Of a DNA stretch of 49,056 bases, positions 1 through 8,116 are shown in pieces. The notes under the pieces were generated by a model. The model was not told where the DNA came from. It saw only the letters and a list, made by a program, of their open reading frames with translations, and made no database searches. The translations under genes and the position numbers were made by a program. The stretch covers positions 1 through 49,056 of the forward strand of contig CALWJV010000011.1 of assembly GCA_944381115.1 (NCBI GenBank), written 5' to 3'. Each line of letters begins with the position of its first letter. Within the stretch, counting starts at the first letter, position 1. The DNA comes from an uncultured Clostridia bacterium. GTDB taxonomy: Bacteria > Bacillota > Clostridia > Oscillospirales > CAG-272.

Positions 1-45
1 TTTGGGACCAGGATGTCGCAGGTTCAAATCCTGTCATTCCGACCA
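1..45 (+). tRNA. tRNA-Pro (anticodon UGG), 3' part only
   Basis: The window opens inside a tRNA. Bases 1-7 (TTTGGGA) fit a proline anticodon loop with UGG at its centre, and 8-12 are the 3' strand of the anticodon stem. The variable loop is at 13-17. The T arm is GCAGG, TTCAAAT, CCTGT at 18-34. The acceptor 3' strand is at 35-41, the discriminator A at 42 and an encoded CCA at 43-45. The 5' half lies outside the window, so acceptor pairing cannot be checked. The identity rests on the anticodon loop and its likeness to clostridial tRNA-Pro. Confidence 0.88.
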
Positions 46-333
46 AAGGCAGTGTCGGCTCTCAAATATAGGGTGTCGTCACTGCTATTTACTGCTATTT
101 TTACATAAATACGAGATTTGTTATGAATACTCTTCCGCAAATAAATTTTTGTTTGTCTTAAAATGAATAAATTACTGACTGAATCCTAGAAAAATGGCGG
201 TAAAATCATATACTTTGTATCAGAAACAAATATATATGTTTAGTATTCTGTGGAAATAACACTAAACACAGATTTATAAGTATATTTTTGAAAACAAAGA
301 AGTTTAGGTAAACAAAATAAAGGGGGTATATTT
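46..333. other. Intergenic stretch between tRNA-Pro and the lipoprotein gene
   Basis: I see no gene here. It is AT-rich and holds one perfect tandem duplication of the 10-mer ACTGCTATTT at 81-100. A good ribosome site (AAGGGGG, about 320-326) lies just before the ATG at 334. No clear terminator follows the tRNA and no convincing promoter was found. Confidence 0.5.
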
Positions 334-954
334 ATGAAGATTAAGTCGAAAATTTTCTATGTATTTATGATTGTAGCACTTATATTAACAAGTGCAGTTG
401 TTCTTTCTGCTTGTAATCCCAAAAACGTTAAGTGTTATTACACTATATCAACGAATCTTCCGCAGAATGTAGAGAAAGTTTATGTATATTCAAATACTCT
501 TTCCTCTGACTCAAAAGGAAATTATATTGAAAAAGGCAGCGATTTGGATATCATAGTTACCATGGCAAACGAATATTACAATGCAAACGGAATCAAGGTC
601 GTAGTAAATGGTACTTCATATGATGTTTCACCTTATTCTCGCTTTGACAGTGGCAGAGATTACGCTGTAAGTATCAAAGCTGAAGCGGATATGAATATAT
701 CTGCAACCGGAACTGCAACCGAAAAAACCGGAGATTTTATAATTGACTGTCCTACTGACGAAGAAATGTTACTTTATTATGGTAACTCAGAATATCTTCT
801 GAATTCCAATCAGAAAAAATTTATTCAGATAATTTTTAATAATTACGATGACCTTGTTGCGCTTAATCCGGATAAATTCGGTGAAGGTAATTTTTTCTCA
901 AAAAAACATACACTTATGAAGAATTTCAAAATCTGTTTGTGGACGGACCTGTAA
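334..954 (+). CDS. Putative surface lipoprotein, N-terminal part (frameshifted gene)
   Basis: The N-terminus is a lipoprotein signal peptide: Lys-rich start, hydrophobic core at about residues 8-24, and a lipobox LSAC with Cys27 as the probable lipidated residue. The mature part is polar and rich in Tyr, Asn and Asp, as in clostridial extracellular lipoproteins. I recognise no domain. The reading frame ends at 954, but the last ~16 residues look out of frame. A -1 shift at the A7 run (900-906) joins it smoothly to the next ORF and would give one protein of about 561 aa. The start has a good ribosome site, AAGGGGG, 7-8 bases upstream. The function is unknown; a surface-exposed protein is inferred from the signal peptide only. 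Confidence 0.6.
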   Translation: MKIKSKIFYVFMIVALILTSAVVLSACNPKNVKCYYTISTNLPQNVEKVYVYSNTLSSDSKGNYIEKGSDLDIIVTMANEYYNANGIKVVVNGTSYDVSPYSRFDSGRDYAVSIKAEADMNISATGTATEKTGDFIIDCPTDEEMLLYYGNSEYLLNSNQKKFIQIIFNNYDDLVALNPDKFGEGNFFSKKHTLMKNFKICLWTDL

Positions 955-2018
955 CTGTCAAGGCAGGAAAAGTCAACGGTGTAAAAACTACTGTTTCTTT
1001 CCGCGAAAATATATTGGACGATCCATATAAAAATTATATCTCTTCGTGTTCTTTATTTTTTAATGATGGGGTAAATACAGAAAAGTACGTCGATCCTTTA
1101 ACTGCTGTTGCAACTGATGGAGGGCCGGAAGGATATGACTTGATAGAGTACAATTACTATTTCTACGGAAACGATACTGAAGGAAACATAAATTATAGTC
1201 AATATGACTATTTTGCCCCTTTCCTTTCTGTAAATACAAATACACCAAGTTTATATGGTTTAAATGGCACGTTATCAGAAAAATATTTTGTGTACGATGA
1301 CAGTACAAGAACTATTAGTGTATCGGAAAATTTTATAGAAATACTTGATAGTGTATATGCATTGACAACGCTTAAAGTCAACGATACGGTATTAGGAAAA
1401 TTTGATGCAGAACACCGCAGTTATACGTTAGATAAAAAATCGTATGAATATATTTCAGATTGGAATGGGAAAACTATAGAATACTATGATTTTATAGATT
1501 ATTATTTAGATTCCGATTTTGATAAACAGGTGTATATTTCCGGCAAATATATATCTGAGGAGGAATTCGTTTCAAACTTTACTTCTGTTCAGGAAGGAAC
1601 GGATTGGGATAAAACAGGTTTATTGTCGATAAAAATAGGAACCGAAAGTGATGATGATCTATATGCAACTTCAGCAACGGTTAAATTTGAAAATCCGTTT
1701 TCAGTAGATGATAATAATGAACAAAAATTCATTTACATTCTTAACGATACATATACTTTGTCATTTACACTTTCCGGTATTGACGGATTAAATGTCGGCT
1801 CGACAATGAAGATAACCATTGATGGAAATATATATAAATATGAATGTGAAAGTGTACAAACAGGAGATGATGTATATACTTTGGAATGGGTAGGTGAAAA
1901 TCCGTCAAATCCTGATATTTCATTGAACGATTTTAGTTATGACAATAACCGTTGGGAAATATCAGGTATGCCTGTACAGTATATTCCGACTGCAATAGAA
2001 TTTTATCAAGCACCGTAG
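939..2018 (+). CDS. Putative lipoprotein, C-terminal part (continues the preceding frame)
   Basis: This frame is open from about 891. It re-enters sensibly at 906, where the text after the A7 run reads TYTYEEFQNLFVDGP. The nominal GTG at 939 has no ribosome site, so it is probably not an independent start. The product is acidic and rich in Asp, Tyr, Asn and Ser, with no Cys cluster and no membrane segment. Alternating short polar and hydrophobic stretches suggest beta-rich extracellular repeats, which is inference only. It is followed by a strong two-way terminator at 2084-2121. It is best read as the remainder of the lipoprotein begun at 334, through an indel, a sequence error, or true -1 slippage. 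Confidence 0.55.
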   Translation: MDGPVTVKAGKVNGVKTTVSFRENILDDPYKNYISSCSLFFNDGVNTEKYVDPLTAVATDGGPEGYDLIEYNYYFYGNDTEGNINYSQYDYFAPFLSVNTNTPSLYGLNGTLSEKYFVYDDSTRTISVSENFIEILDSVYALTTLKVNDTVLGKFDAEHRSYTLDKKSYEYISDWNGKTIEYYDFIDYYLDSDFDKQVYISGKYISEEEFVSNFTSVQEGTDWDKTGLLSIKIGTESDDDLYATSATVKFENPFSVDDNNEQKFIYILNDTYTLSFTLSGIDGLNVGSTMKITIDGNIYKYECESVQTGDDVYTLEWVGENPSNPDISLNDFSYDNNRWEISGMPVQYIPTAIEFYQAP

Positions 2019-2083
2019 TTAAGCCATAATTATTTATAAAATAAATAATGTAAATCTAATTTTCAGGGACTGTGAACAAAATA

Positions 2084-2121
2084 AAAGAGCAGATTTTGCT
2101 TTTTTGCAAAATCTGCTCTTT
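2084..2121. terminator. Bidirectional terminator between convergent genes
   Basis: A perfect 16-bp inverted repeat (2084-2099 with 2106-2121) encloses a loop of six T. The stem ends in A-runs and T-runs on both sides, so it can end transcription from the lipoprotein gene on plus and from the membrane-protein gene on minus. Confidence 0.88.
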
Positions 2122-2173
2122 ATATTTTAAATAATAATTTTAATTTATAAAATTTTACGCATTATTGCTTGAA

Positions 2174-3091
2174 TCAAAAAATACCGGGCAGAATTTTTGC
2201 AATAATTATTCCGCTTCCAAAGGAAACCGCATTTGCTAAAAAAGAATAAAAAATATAAAATTTGGTATTTTTGGGATTATCAGTTAATCTGTTCATAAAC
2301 AAGCAGTATACAATCGATTCAATTACAAACACAGTTAATTCAAGCAAAATATAAATAAAAATAAAAGCCAATTCACCCGAAATGTAATTAGTTATATTCA
2401 GGAGAATATTCAAAATTACCTGAGTAGAGATATTGACACCGATCAGGAGCAACAACTGCCGTTTATTTCTTAATCCGAAAAAGATCAGAGCCACAGCCAT
2501 TTCAATTACTATGGTAATAATGATGCGGGCAATAAGTGATATTATCTCGACTCGATAGTTATATGAACGGTATGCTTCAATTCTTTCATTATTACTGAGT
2601 TCATCGTTATATTCTACCGATTCAATGTTAATTCCGTCCATGTCGACGGTATAATAAGTATCAAATGCGTACTGCTTATAGATACCGCTGACAATAAATT
2701 TGTCGGTCTCGGGGTAATAGAGAAGAATTTTAAAAGAATCCGGCGGATAATAGGTCCATGCTATCTCTTTTGTTTCGCTAACCTTCCATCCGATTTGCAA
2801 AAAAAAGTAGCCGTCTGGGTCATCATATTCCGCAAAGGCTCTCCATATATCAAGATCCAGCCCCTCGTTATAGATGTGTTCTTCGTCGCCGTCCCATACA
2901 GACTGCGGACCGGTTGATTCATCTTCCGAAAGAAGTGTACCGTAACAAAGGGTCTCTCCCATGTTTTTAAACTCTATACGTACAGAATCTTTTGGCCCGA
3001 TATCCGCATTGACAGAGACAGAAAAGACAAGTATTATTAAAAGACAGCATACCAATGTTACTAATTTCAGAGATATGTTGCTTTTTTTCAT
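2174..3091 (-). CDS. Membrane protein with extracytoplasmic domain and about four TM helices
   Basis: The product is 305 aa. An N-terminal hydrophobic segment (about residues 9-29, ending near VNA) looks like a signal peptide. Mature DIGPKDSVRIEF matches the opening I associate with a poorly characterised family of clostridial membrane proteins that begin DIGPKxSV. An acidic extracytoplasmic domain follows to about residue 180. Four hydrophobic helices occupy roughly 182-205, 212-230, 240-265 and 280-300. There are no catalytic motifs and I cannot assign a function. The ribosome site AAAGGAGG precedes the ATG. It lies 33 bp after nadE on the same strand and may be the distal gene of the nitrogen operon, but nothing in its sequence points to nitrogen. 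Confidence 0.75.
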   Translation of the reverse strand: MKKSNISLKLVTLVCCLLIILVFSVSVNADIGPKDSVRIEFKNMGETLCYGTLLSEDESTGPQSVWDGDEEHIYNEGLDLDIWRAFAEYDDPDGYFFLQIGWKVSETKEIAWTYYPPDSFKILLYYPETDKFIVSGIYKQYAFDTYYTVDMDGINIESVEYNDELSNNERIEAYRSYNYRVEIISLIARIIITIVIEMAVALIFFGLRNKRQLLLLIGVNISTQVILNILLNITNYISGELAFIFIYILLELTVFVIESIVYCLFMNRLTDNPKNTKFYIFYSFLANAVSFGSGIIIAKILPGIF

Positions 3092-3124
3092 AATATCCTC
3101 CTTTAAATCGGGGAATTTTTGATT

Positions 3125-3856
3125 TCAGAAGTTCGGTTTGAAATAGGGGATTGGTTCAAGTTTGAAACGGTTATTACGGTACAATGTATCAATCTTTTCT
3201 TTTATATTTTCGTCTTCGCAAATGCCTGTGCGAATATATTTATCCAATGTTGCATAAGAAAAGCCAAGATTATCTTCATCGGTTTTGTCAGTGAGTCCGT
3301 CAATAGGGGTCTTCTCCACGAGATTCTTAGGCAGTCCAAGCACTTTTCCTATGGCTTTGACTTCTTGTACCGTAAGTTGAGAAATGGGACTGAAATCTCC
3401 GGCTCCGTCACCGTATCTTGTTGCATATCCTACATAATCTTCTGAAAGATTGCAGGTGTTGGCAACTCTTCCGTTATTACTTTGACTTATAGCATAAAGT
3501 GTTGCCATTCTTATTCTTGCGGGAAGATTTATTTTGGTTTGTCTCGATATTTCCATTCCGTCAGGCATCGATGATATCAGACCGTCGACTGCGGGCTTTA
3601 TATTGACGGTATAATTTTTTATTCCGAGGTGTTTTACAAGTTGTTTTGAACAGTCTATATCATGCTGCTCGCCGCAGGGCATGAGGACACCAATGACGTG
3701 GTCCTTTCCCAAAGCCTCAGCGCACAGTGCAGCAACCGTCGAACTGTCTTTTCCTCCGGATATGCCCACAACGGCATTACAACCTTTTCCGTTATGTTCA
3801 AAGAAATCTCTTATCCAAGCAATACATTCATTTTTTATTTTTTCTGCATCGAACAT
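3125..3856 (-). CDS. nadE: NH3-dependent NAD+ synthetase
   Basis: Converts nicotinic acid adenine dinucleotide to NAD+ using ATP and ammonia. The product is 243 aa, the length of the short bacterial enzyme, with no glutaminase (nitrilase-like) domain, so it needs free ammonia. The N-type ATP pyrophosphatase P-loop SGGKDSS is at residues 33-39. Later family motifs include NTCNLSEDYVGYATRYGDGAGDF and the TPIDGLTDKTDED segment. It follows the ANTAR regulator gene by 13 bp and the glutamine synthetase gene in one operon. An ammonia-using NAD synthetase co-expressed with ammonia-assimilation genes is consistent with nitrogen control of NAD synthesis (inference). Confidence 0.93.
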   Translation of the reverse strand: MFDAEKIKNECIAWIRDFFEHNGKGCNAVVGISGGKDSSTVAALCAEALGKDHVIGVLMPCGEQHDIDCSKQLVKHLGIKNYTVNIKPAVDGLISSMPDGMEISRQTKINLPARIRMATLYAISQSNNGRVANTCNLSEDYVGYATRYGDGAGDFSPISQLTVQEVKAIGKVLGLPKNLVEKTPIDGLTDKTDEDNLGFSYATLDKYIRTGICEDENIKEKIDTLYRNNRFKLEPIPYFKPNF

Positions 3857-3869
3857 AATTTTTACCTTC

Positions 3870-4454
3870 TTATGAATATGTTTTTATTATTCCTTCGGCT
3901 ACTTCGCGTTTTGATACACAGGCATTCATTGCCTGTTTTTCTATGTAGCGATGTGCCTCGGATTCAATCATGTGTAACTGGCTGACAAGAATTATTTTTG
4001 CACGATTTACAATACGGATTTCTTCCATACGTTCTTCGACCGACAGTGTTTTCTTTTCCAACTTGCGGAGCCTTTCTCTTGCGCTCTCAAGCCAATTCAA
4101 AGCCTGCATCATTATAATTTTGGTTGTCGGTTTCGGAAGGGTGAATACTCCGTGAGAAACAACTTTACTGCGGGTTTCAGCGTGAACATCGCTACGTAAA
4201 AGTAATAAAACGGCTGTTGTCATAGACCTGCAACAATCAATTGCAAAACGCGTACCGCTGTCATCGGGTAAGGGAGAATTTATAATTATAAAATCAAAAC
4301 TCCTTTCAGTAACATGTCGCTTTGCTTCACTGATATTTGAGGTTAAGCATATTGGCTGGTAGTAAGCGGGGGAGAGTAAATCCAGCGTTGCGTCATTAAA
4401 ATTTTTTGATGACGAAACCACAAGGACGCTGTAAACTCTTGCTTCTAAATTCAT
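3870..4454 (-). CDS. ANTAR-domain transcription antiterminator with degenerate receiver domain (NitR-like)
   Basis: The product is 194 aa: a receiver-like fold (about residues 5-120), a helical linker, and an ANTAR RNA-binding domain (about 135-194; RAKIILVSQL...EAHRYIEKQAM...KREVAEGII). ANTAR proteins bind paired RNA stem-loops with hexanucleotide loops and block a terminator. The receiver looks unable to accept phosphate: the phospho-Asp position is Asn59 (FIIINSPLPDD) and the acidic pair is Ser14-Ser15, although the KP motif (Lys108) remains. The neighbours match clostridial nitR, which sits beside glnA. It starts at ATG with AAAGGGTGA upstream. It is encoded at the end of an operon whose leader carries an ANTAR-type target, so it probably regulates itself. 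The input signal is unknown; contact with the adjacent glutamine synthetase is a guess. Confidence 0.88.
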   Translation of the reverse strand: MNLEARVYSVLVVSSSKNFNDATLDLLSPAYYQPICLTSNISEAKRHVTERSFDFIIINSPLPDDSGTRFAIDCCRSMTTAVLLLLRSDVHAETRSKVVSHGVFTLPKPTTKIIMMQALNWLESARERLRKLEKKTLSVEERMEEIRIVNRAKIILVSQLHMIESEAHRYIEKQAMNACVSKREVAEGIIKTYS

Positions 4455-4484
4455 TTGCTGTCACCCTTTCCAAATCAGGATTTT

Positions 4485-5696
4485 TTATCTGTTGCAATAT
4501 ATCTCCAGTACTTTTTCCGGAATATGAGTTTTTATAAAATCACTGTTTACCGCGATTTCACAGGCTTGCTTTAAAGTTTGCGGGATTTTTTTAAACTGCT
4601 TCAGTATTTGCTCATCAGCGTGAAATAAATTAATATCCGCTGCAGGCATAAGTTTTGTTTTATTTTTCAATCCTTCAAGAGCCGCATAAATAACAAGAGT
4701 AAACGCAATGTACGGATTGGCCGTCGGATCAGGAGAACGGAGTTCTGCTCTCATGTTTGACACGGAAGATGCCGGAACACGGATAAGTTGAGAACGGTTT
4801 TCCCTTGACCATGAAACATAAGACGGTGCTTTATTTTCTCCGAAGCGCGAATACGAATTTTCTGTTGGATTAAGGAATGCGGTCATTTCGCAAACGCGAT
4901 TCAATATACCTGCCAGCATACATTGAACGTCATCGGTCTTGTTTGCTGGGTATACAGAAACATTGATATGAAATCCGTTTCCGGGTTGGTCCTTGAGCGG
5001 TTTGGGTGAAAAATCAACATAAAGCCCGTTTCTGCTTGAAACTGCCTTAACAACGGTTTGGAATGTCATTGTATTATCTGCTGCTGAAAGAGGATCCGAA
5101 TAGCGAAAGTCAATTTCATTTTGACCTGGACCTTCTTCGTGATGAGATGACTCAGGTTTTATGCCCATCTGTTCAAGCATTAGGCAGATCTCGCGGCGGA
5201 TATTTTCGCCTTTATCATCAGGAGCCAAATCCATATATCCGGCATTGTCATAAGGTATCTTTGTCGGTTTTCCGTTTTCATCAAGTAAGAAAAGGTAAAA
5301 CTCCTGTTCAGCACCGAAAGCAAATGAGTAACCTTCTTTTTTTGCATATTCAACTGCTTGCTTAAGAATACTTCTTGTATCACACTCAAAAGGCGTCCCG
5401 TCAGGATATGTTATATGGGTAAACATACGCACCACTTTACCGTGTTCCGGTCTCCAAGGGAGTAGCATAAGTGTTTCAGGTTCAGGGTGTAAAAATAGAT
5501 CCGAACGTGCTTCGTCTCCAAAACCGGAAATCGCTGATGCGTCAAATGCAATGCCGTATTCGAAAGCACGTGGAAGTTCAGACGGCATGATCGCAATATT
5601 TTTTTGTTTTCCGAATACATCACAGAAAGCAAGGCGAATAAATTTAACATCCTCTTCTTGCACAAACTGCATGACTTCTTCTTTTGAATATTTCAT
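4485..5696 (-). CDS. glnA: Glutamine synthetase, short type I
   Basis: Makes glutamine from glutamate, ammonia and ATP. The product is 403 aa, against about 440-470 for usual GSI. An N-terminal beta-grasp part (LAFCDVFGKQKNIAIM, then FDASAISGFG) is followed by the catalytic domain: EQEFYLF, the Glu-rich GPGQNEIDFRY, NGFHINVS, the arginine segment ENRSQLIRVP and RSPDPTANPY. Active-site Glu, His and Arg motifs appear intact. I choose ATG at 5696, eight bases after AGGAG, over the in-frame TTG two codons upstream. It lies between the glutamate synthase genes and the ANTAR regulator, completing a GS-GOGAT operon. A type III GS (glnN) is encoded nearby, so the two may serve different nitrogen states. 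A related gamma-glutamyl ligase activity cannot be excluded from sequence alone. Confidence 0.87.
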   Translation of the reverse strand: MKYSKEEVMQFVQEEDVKFIRLAFCDVFGKQKNIAIMPSELPRAFEYGIAFDASAISGFGDEARSDLFLHPEPETLMLLPWRPEHGKVVRMFTHITYPDGTPFECDTRSILKQAVEYAKKEGYSFAFGAEQEFYLFLLDENGKPTKIPYDNAGYMDLAPDDKGENIRREICLMLEQMGIKPESSHHEEGPGQNEIDFRYSDPLSAADNTMTFQTVVKAVSSRNGLYVDFSPKPLKDQPGNGFHINVSVYPANKTDDVQCMLAGILNRVCEMTAFLNPTENSYSRFGENKAPSYVSWSRENRSQLIRVPASSVSNMRAELRSPDPTANPYIAFTLVIYAALEGLKNKTKLMPAADINLFHADEQILKQFKKIPQTLKQACEIAVNSDFIKTHIPEKVLEIYCNR

Positions 5697-5710
5697 ATGC
5701 AATGCTCCTT

Positions 5711-6427
5711 TTAATTTTCCACGTACATCTGTTTGTAAGGATTTTTGCTATCCGGCGTTGCGACAGTATACGGTGTGTTTAATATAAGGTTTTTATCATA
5801 ACCGAATATTTCTGCATATTCTGCAAGTTGATTTTTTATGCATTCCATATCCTTCTCAGTTGCAGGATTCAGAAATATATTTTTAGGAAACGCGCTTTTT
5901 GGAGGTTCTCCTCGGAAAAAAACTTTTCCGCCGTGCATTCCGGTGCAAGGAAAGTTTCCGACGTACCTACCATCGGTATTAAGTCCAAGTACAACTATAA
6001 TTCCTCCGGCCTGATATTCGCCGAGAAAACTGCCTGCACTACCTCCGATGATCATGAGCGGAATTTTATTTTTATATTCTTTCATATGAATACCCGCTCT
6101 GTAACCCGCGTTGCCTTTGATATAAATTTTGCCGCCTCGCATTGCATACCCCGCGGCATCTCCTATGTTTCCGTGAACGATTATTTCCCCTTCGTTCATA
6201 GTGTCTCCGACAGCATCCTGAGCATTGCCTTTTACAGTAATCGAGGCGCCGTTAAGATACGCGCCGAGAGCGTTACCGGGAACTCCTTCAATGACAATAT
6301 TTTTATCCTTCATACCGGAGGCAATAAAACGTTGACCAAGGCAGCCTTTGAGTGTTACCGGAACGCAGATTTGACGCAACTTTTCATTAATGTCTTTAAA
6401 TTCCAGACCTGTTACGTTTAATTCCAT
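5711..6427 (-). CDS. Glutamate synthase GXGXG (alpha-subunit C-terminal) domain protein
   Basis: The product is 238 aa, equivalent to the right-handed beta-helix domain at the C-terminus of GltB in large glutamate synthases. Repeating GNA/GxG turns run through residues ~45-190 (VPGNALGAYLNGA, VKGNAQDAVG, VHGNIGDAAGYAMRGG, IKGNAGYRAGIHM). In full-size enzymes this domain supports the shape of the ammonia tunnel. Here it is a separate gene, as in the split archaeal and clostridial type. It lies 5 bp downstream of the FAD reductase gene and 14 bp before glnA, and is certainly co-transcribed with both. Confidence 0.9.
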   Translation of the reverse strand: MELNVTGLEFKDINEKLRQICVPVTLKGCLGQRFIASGMKDKNIVIEGVPGNALGAYLNGASITVKGNAQDAVGDTMNEGEIIVHGNIGDAAGYAMRGGKIYIKGNAGYRAGIHMKEYKNKIPLMIIGGSAGSFLGEYQAGGIIVVLGLNTDGRYVGNFPCTGMHGGKVFFRGEPPKSAFPKNIFLNPATEKDMECIKNQLAEYAEIFGYDKNLILNTPYTVATPDSKNPYKQMYVEN

Positions 6428-6432
6428 AATGA

Positions 6433-7680
6433 TTATACCACACCTCCAAACTTTTTTCTACGGATTTCTTCAGAAAATGCAAAAAAATTAGGATCATTTT
6501 GTAAATTTTCAAAATCAAGAGTACTGATCGGGATCTTTTCGCGTATCAAATACGTATAAATTCCGCCACCTAAAACATTGCCTACCAAAATATAACCTTT
6601 AAGTTCATCTTCTTTTACAAAGAATTTTCTAATATCATTTTCGGTTTTTTTGCAAAAAACCGTTCCTCCATCTTTCTCTGCAATATAGTTACCGGCGGTC
6701 ATAATGTGAATCTCCATAAATCCTATGGAGTTCATCGGAATGGCGTTGTCAAACTCTTTGTTACCGCCTGCCATATTCACTCCGGCGGTAAATCCGCCCA
6801 TATAGGCGTTTGGCAGAAGAGCAAGAACGCGGTTTTTATCCACGGACAGGTCGTACCCTTCGGAGCAGTCTCCTGCGGCATATATATCCGGAACGCTCGT
6901 CTGCATTTTCGTGTCCACAACAATACCGCGGTTTACTTCCCCGCCGATACCGGAGATCAATGCAGTGTTCGGACGGACTCCGACCGCCGTGACCAGAACA
7001 TCAAAATCAACCTGCTTTCCACTCTGCATCAATGCGACATTTCCGTCAAAAGACTTTACGCTGTCGCTCATAAAAAATTCAATGCCGTTCTGTTCAAGAT
7101 GTGCTTGAACGGCGGGTGCGGTGTCATCGTCGAGTATACTTGAAAGCACGTTTTTTGCAAGGTCGCATACTGTTATCTTACCGACTCTGTCTTTCAGCCC
7201 TTCGGCGCATTTAAGACCGATAAGGCCGGCACCTATTATCAGGACTTTCGAGTTTTTGCAAATTGCTTTTTCAAGACTCAGTGTGTCATCAAGCGTCATA
7301 AATGAAAATTTTTTTTCAACAGTTTCGATACCGTCAAAATGCGGAACGAACGGAGAAGACCCTGCGGCGACAAGAAGTTTTGTATATGGTATATTTTTCC
7401 CGTCCGAAAGCAGGACGGTATGATCTTCGGGGTCTATTTTTTCTGCAGTTTTTCCGTAAATAACATTACAGCCGTTATCGGCGTAAAATGTTTTATTGCG
7501 GTAATCCATCTTTTCAAGTGCCGTCTTTCCTTGAAGATAATAAGAGATGAGAGGGCGGCAGTATACGGGATATTTTTCGCCCGAGATCACGGTGATTGGG
7601 GTATCATTATCTGTTTTACGGATACCTTCGATACAGCCGGCGGCGGCAATACCGTTTCCAATTATAACATACTGTTTCAT
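6433..7680 (-). CDS. FAD-dependent NAD(P)H oxidoreductase, likely reductase partner of the split glutamate synthase
   Basis: The product is 415 aa of the pyridine nucleotide-disulfide reductase class, NADH oxidase/NirB-like branch. The N-terminal FAD site is YVIIGNGIAAAGCIEGI. A second nucleotide site, KVLIIGAGLIGLKCAEGL (about residue 145), binds NAD(P)H. The FAD-closing motif is IYAAGDCSEG (about 275). No CxxxxC redox disulfide was seen, so it probably passes electrons to the ferredoxin subunits next to it (inference). I place the start at ATG 7680, after GAGAGG. An upstream extension to 7782 would overlap the ferredoxin gene out of frame and is not credible. Confidence 0.87.
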   Translation of the reverse strand: MKQYVIIGNGIAAAGCIEGIRKTDNDTPITVISGEKYPVYCRPLISYYLQGKTALEKMDYRNKTFYADNGCNVIYGKTAEKIDPEDHTVLLSDGKNIPYTKLLVAAGSSPFVPHFDGIETVEKKFSFMTLDDTLSLEKAICKNSKVLIIGAGLIGLKCAEGLKDRVGKITVCDLAKNVLSSILDDDTAPAVQAHLEQNGIEFFMSDSVKSFDGNVALMQSGKQVDFDVLVTAVGVRPNTALISGIGGEVNRGIVVDTKMQTSVPDIYAAGDCSEGYDLSVDKNRVLALLPNAYMGGFTAGVNMAGGNKEFDNAIPMNSIGFMEIHIMTAGNYIAEKDGGTVFCKKTENDIRKFFVKEDELKGYILVGNVLGGGIYTYLIREKIPISTLDFENLQNDPNFFAFSEEIRRKKFGGVV

Positions 7681-7684
7681 TTTT

Positions 7685-8113
7685 TTACCTCTCTTCGTAT
7701 ACGATGGCATTGTTCGGACAGCCTTTGACACATGCGGGGCTTCCACAGGCGTTATCCAGGCAAAGTTCGCATTTACTTGCAACGCCGGTTTCGCCGACAG
7801 ACAGGGAGCCGTACGGGCATACCATTATGCAACTGTAACAGCCGACGCATTTTGTTTTATCTATGCATACACGTCCGTCTTTGATATGCAAAGCGCCGGA
7901 AATACATGCTTTGACGCACAGCGGGTCCTCACAGTGACGGCAAGAAACAGCAAAATTTATCTTATCATTTCCGTATACATGGATCTTCGGAAATATTTTT
8001 TTCCCTTTTAAAGCCAATGCCATATTTTTCATGCCGGAATTGGCAAAAGCACAGTTATATTCACAAAGATGGCACCCGAGGCACCATTCTTCGTTTACAA
8101 AAATCCGTTTCAT
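7685..8113 (-). CDS. 4Fe-4S ferredoxin subunit (HycB/DmsB-like) of the glutamate synthase operon
   Basis: The product is 142 aa with four Cys groups, enough for up to four [4Fe-4S] clusters: CLGCHLCEYNC near the start, CRHCEDPLCVKAC at ~58-70, CVGCYSCIMVCP at ~90-100, and CELCLDNACGSPACVKGCP near the end. This is the polyferredoxin electron-transfer pattern of HycB/DmsB-type subunits. Its place between the FAD reductase gene and the FMN-domain glutamate synthase gene suggests it wires NAD(P)H or ferredoxin electrons to the FMN site. It is cytoplasmic with no Tat signal. Spacing to both neighbours is 3-4 bp. Confidence 0.88.
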   Translation of the reverse strand: MKRIFVNEEWCLGCHLCEYNCAFANSGMKNMALALKGKKIFPKIHVYGNDKINFAVSCRHCEDPLCVKACISGALHIKDGRVCIDKTKCVGCYSCIMVCPYGSLSVGETGVASKCELCLDNACGSPACVKGCPNNAIVYEER

Positions 8114-8116
8114 CAG

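Noticed and set aside
1..333. Integration site at the tRNA-Pro 3' end
   Set aside because: No integrase gene and no repeat of the tRNA 3' end was noticed in the window.
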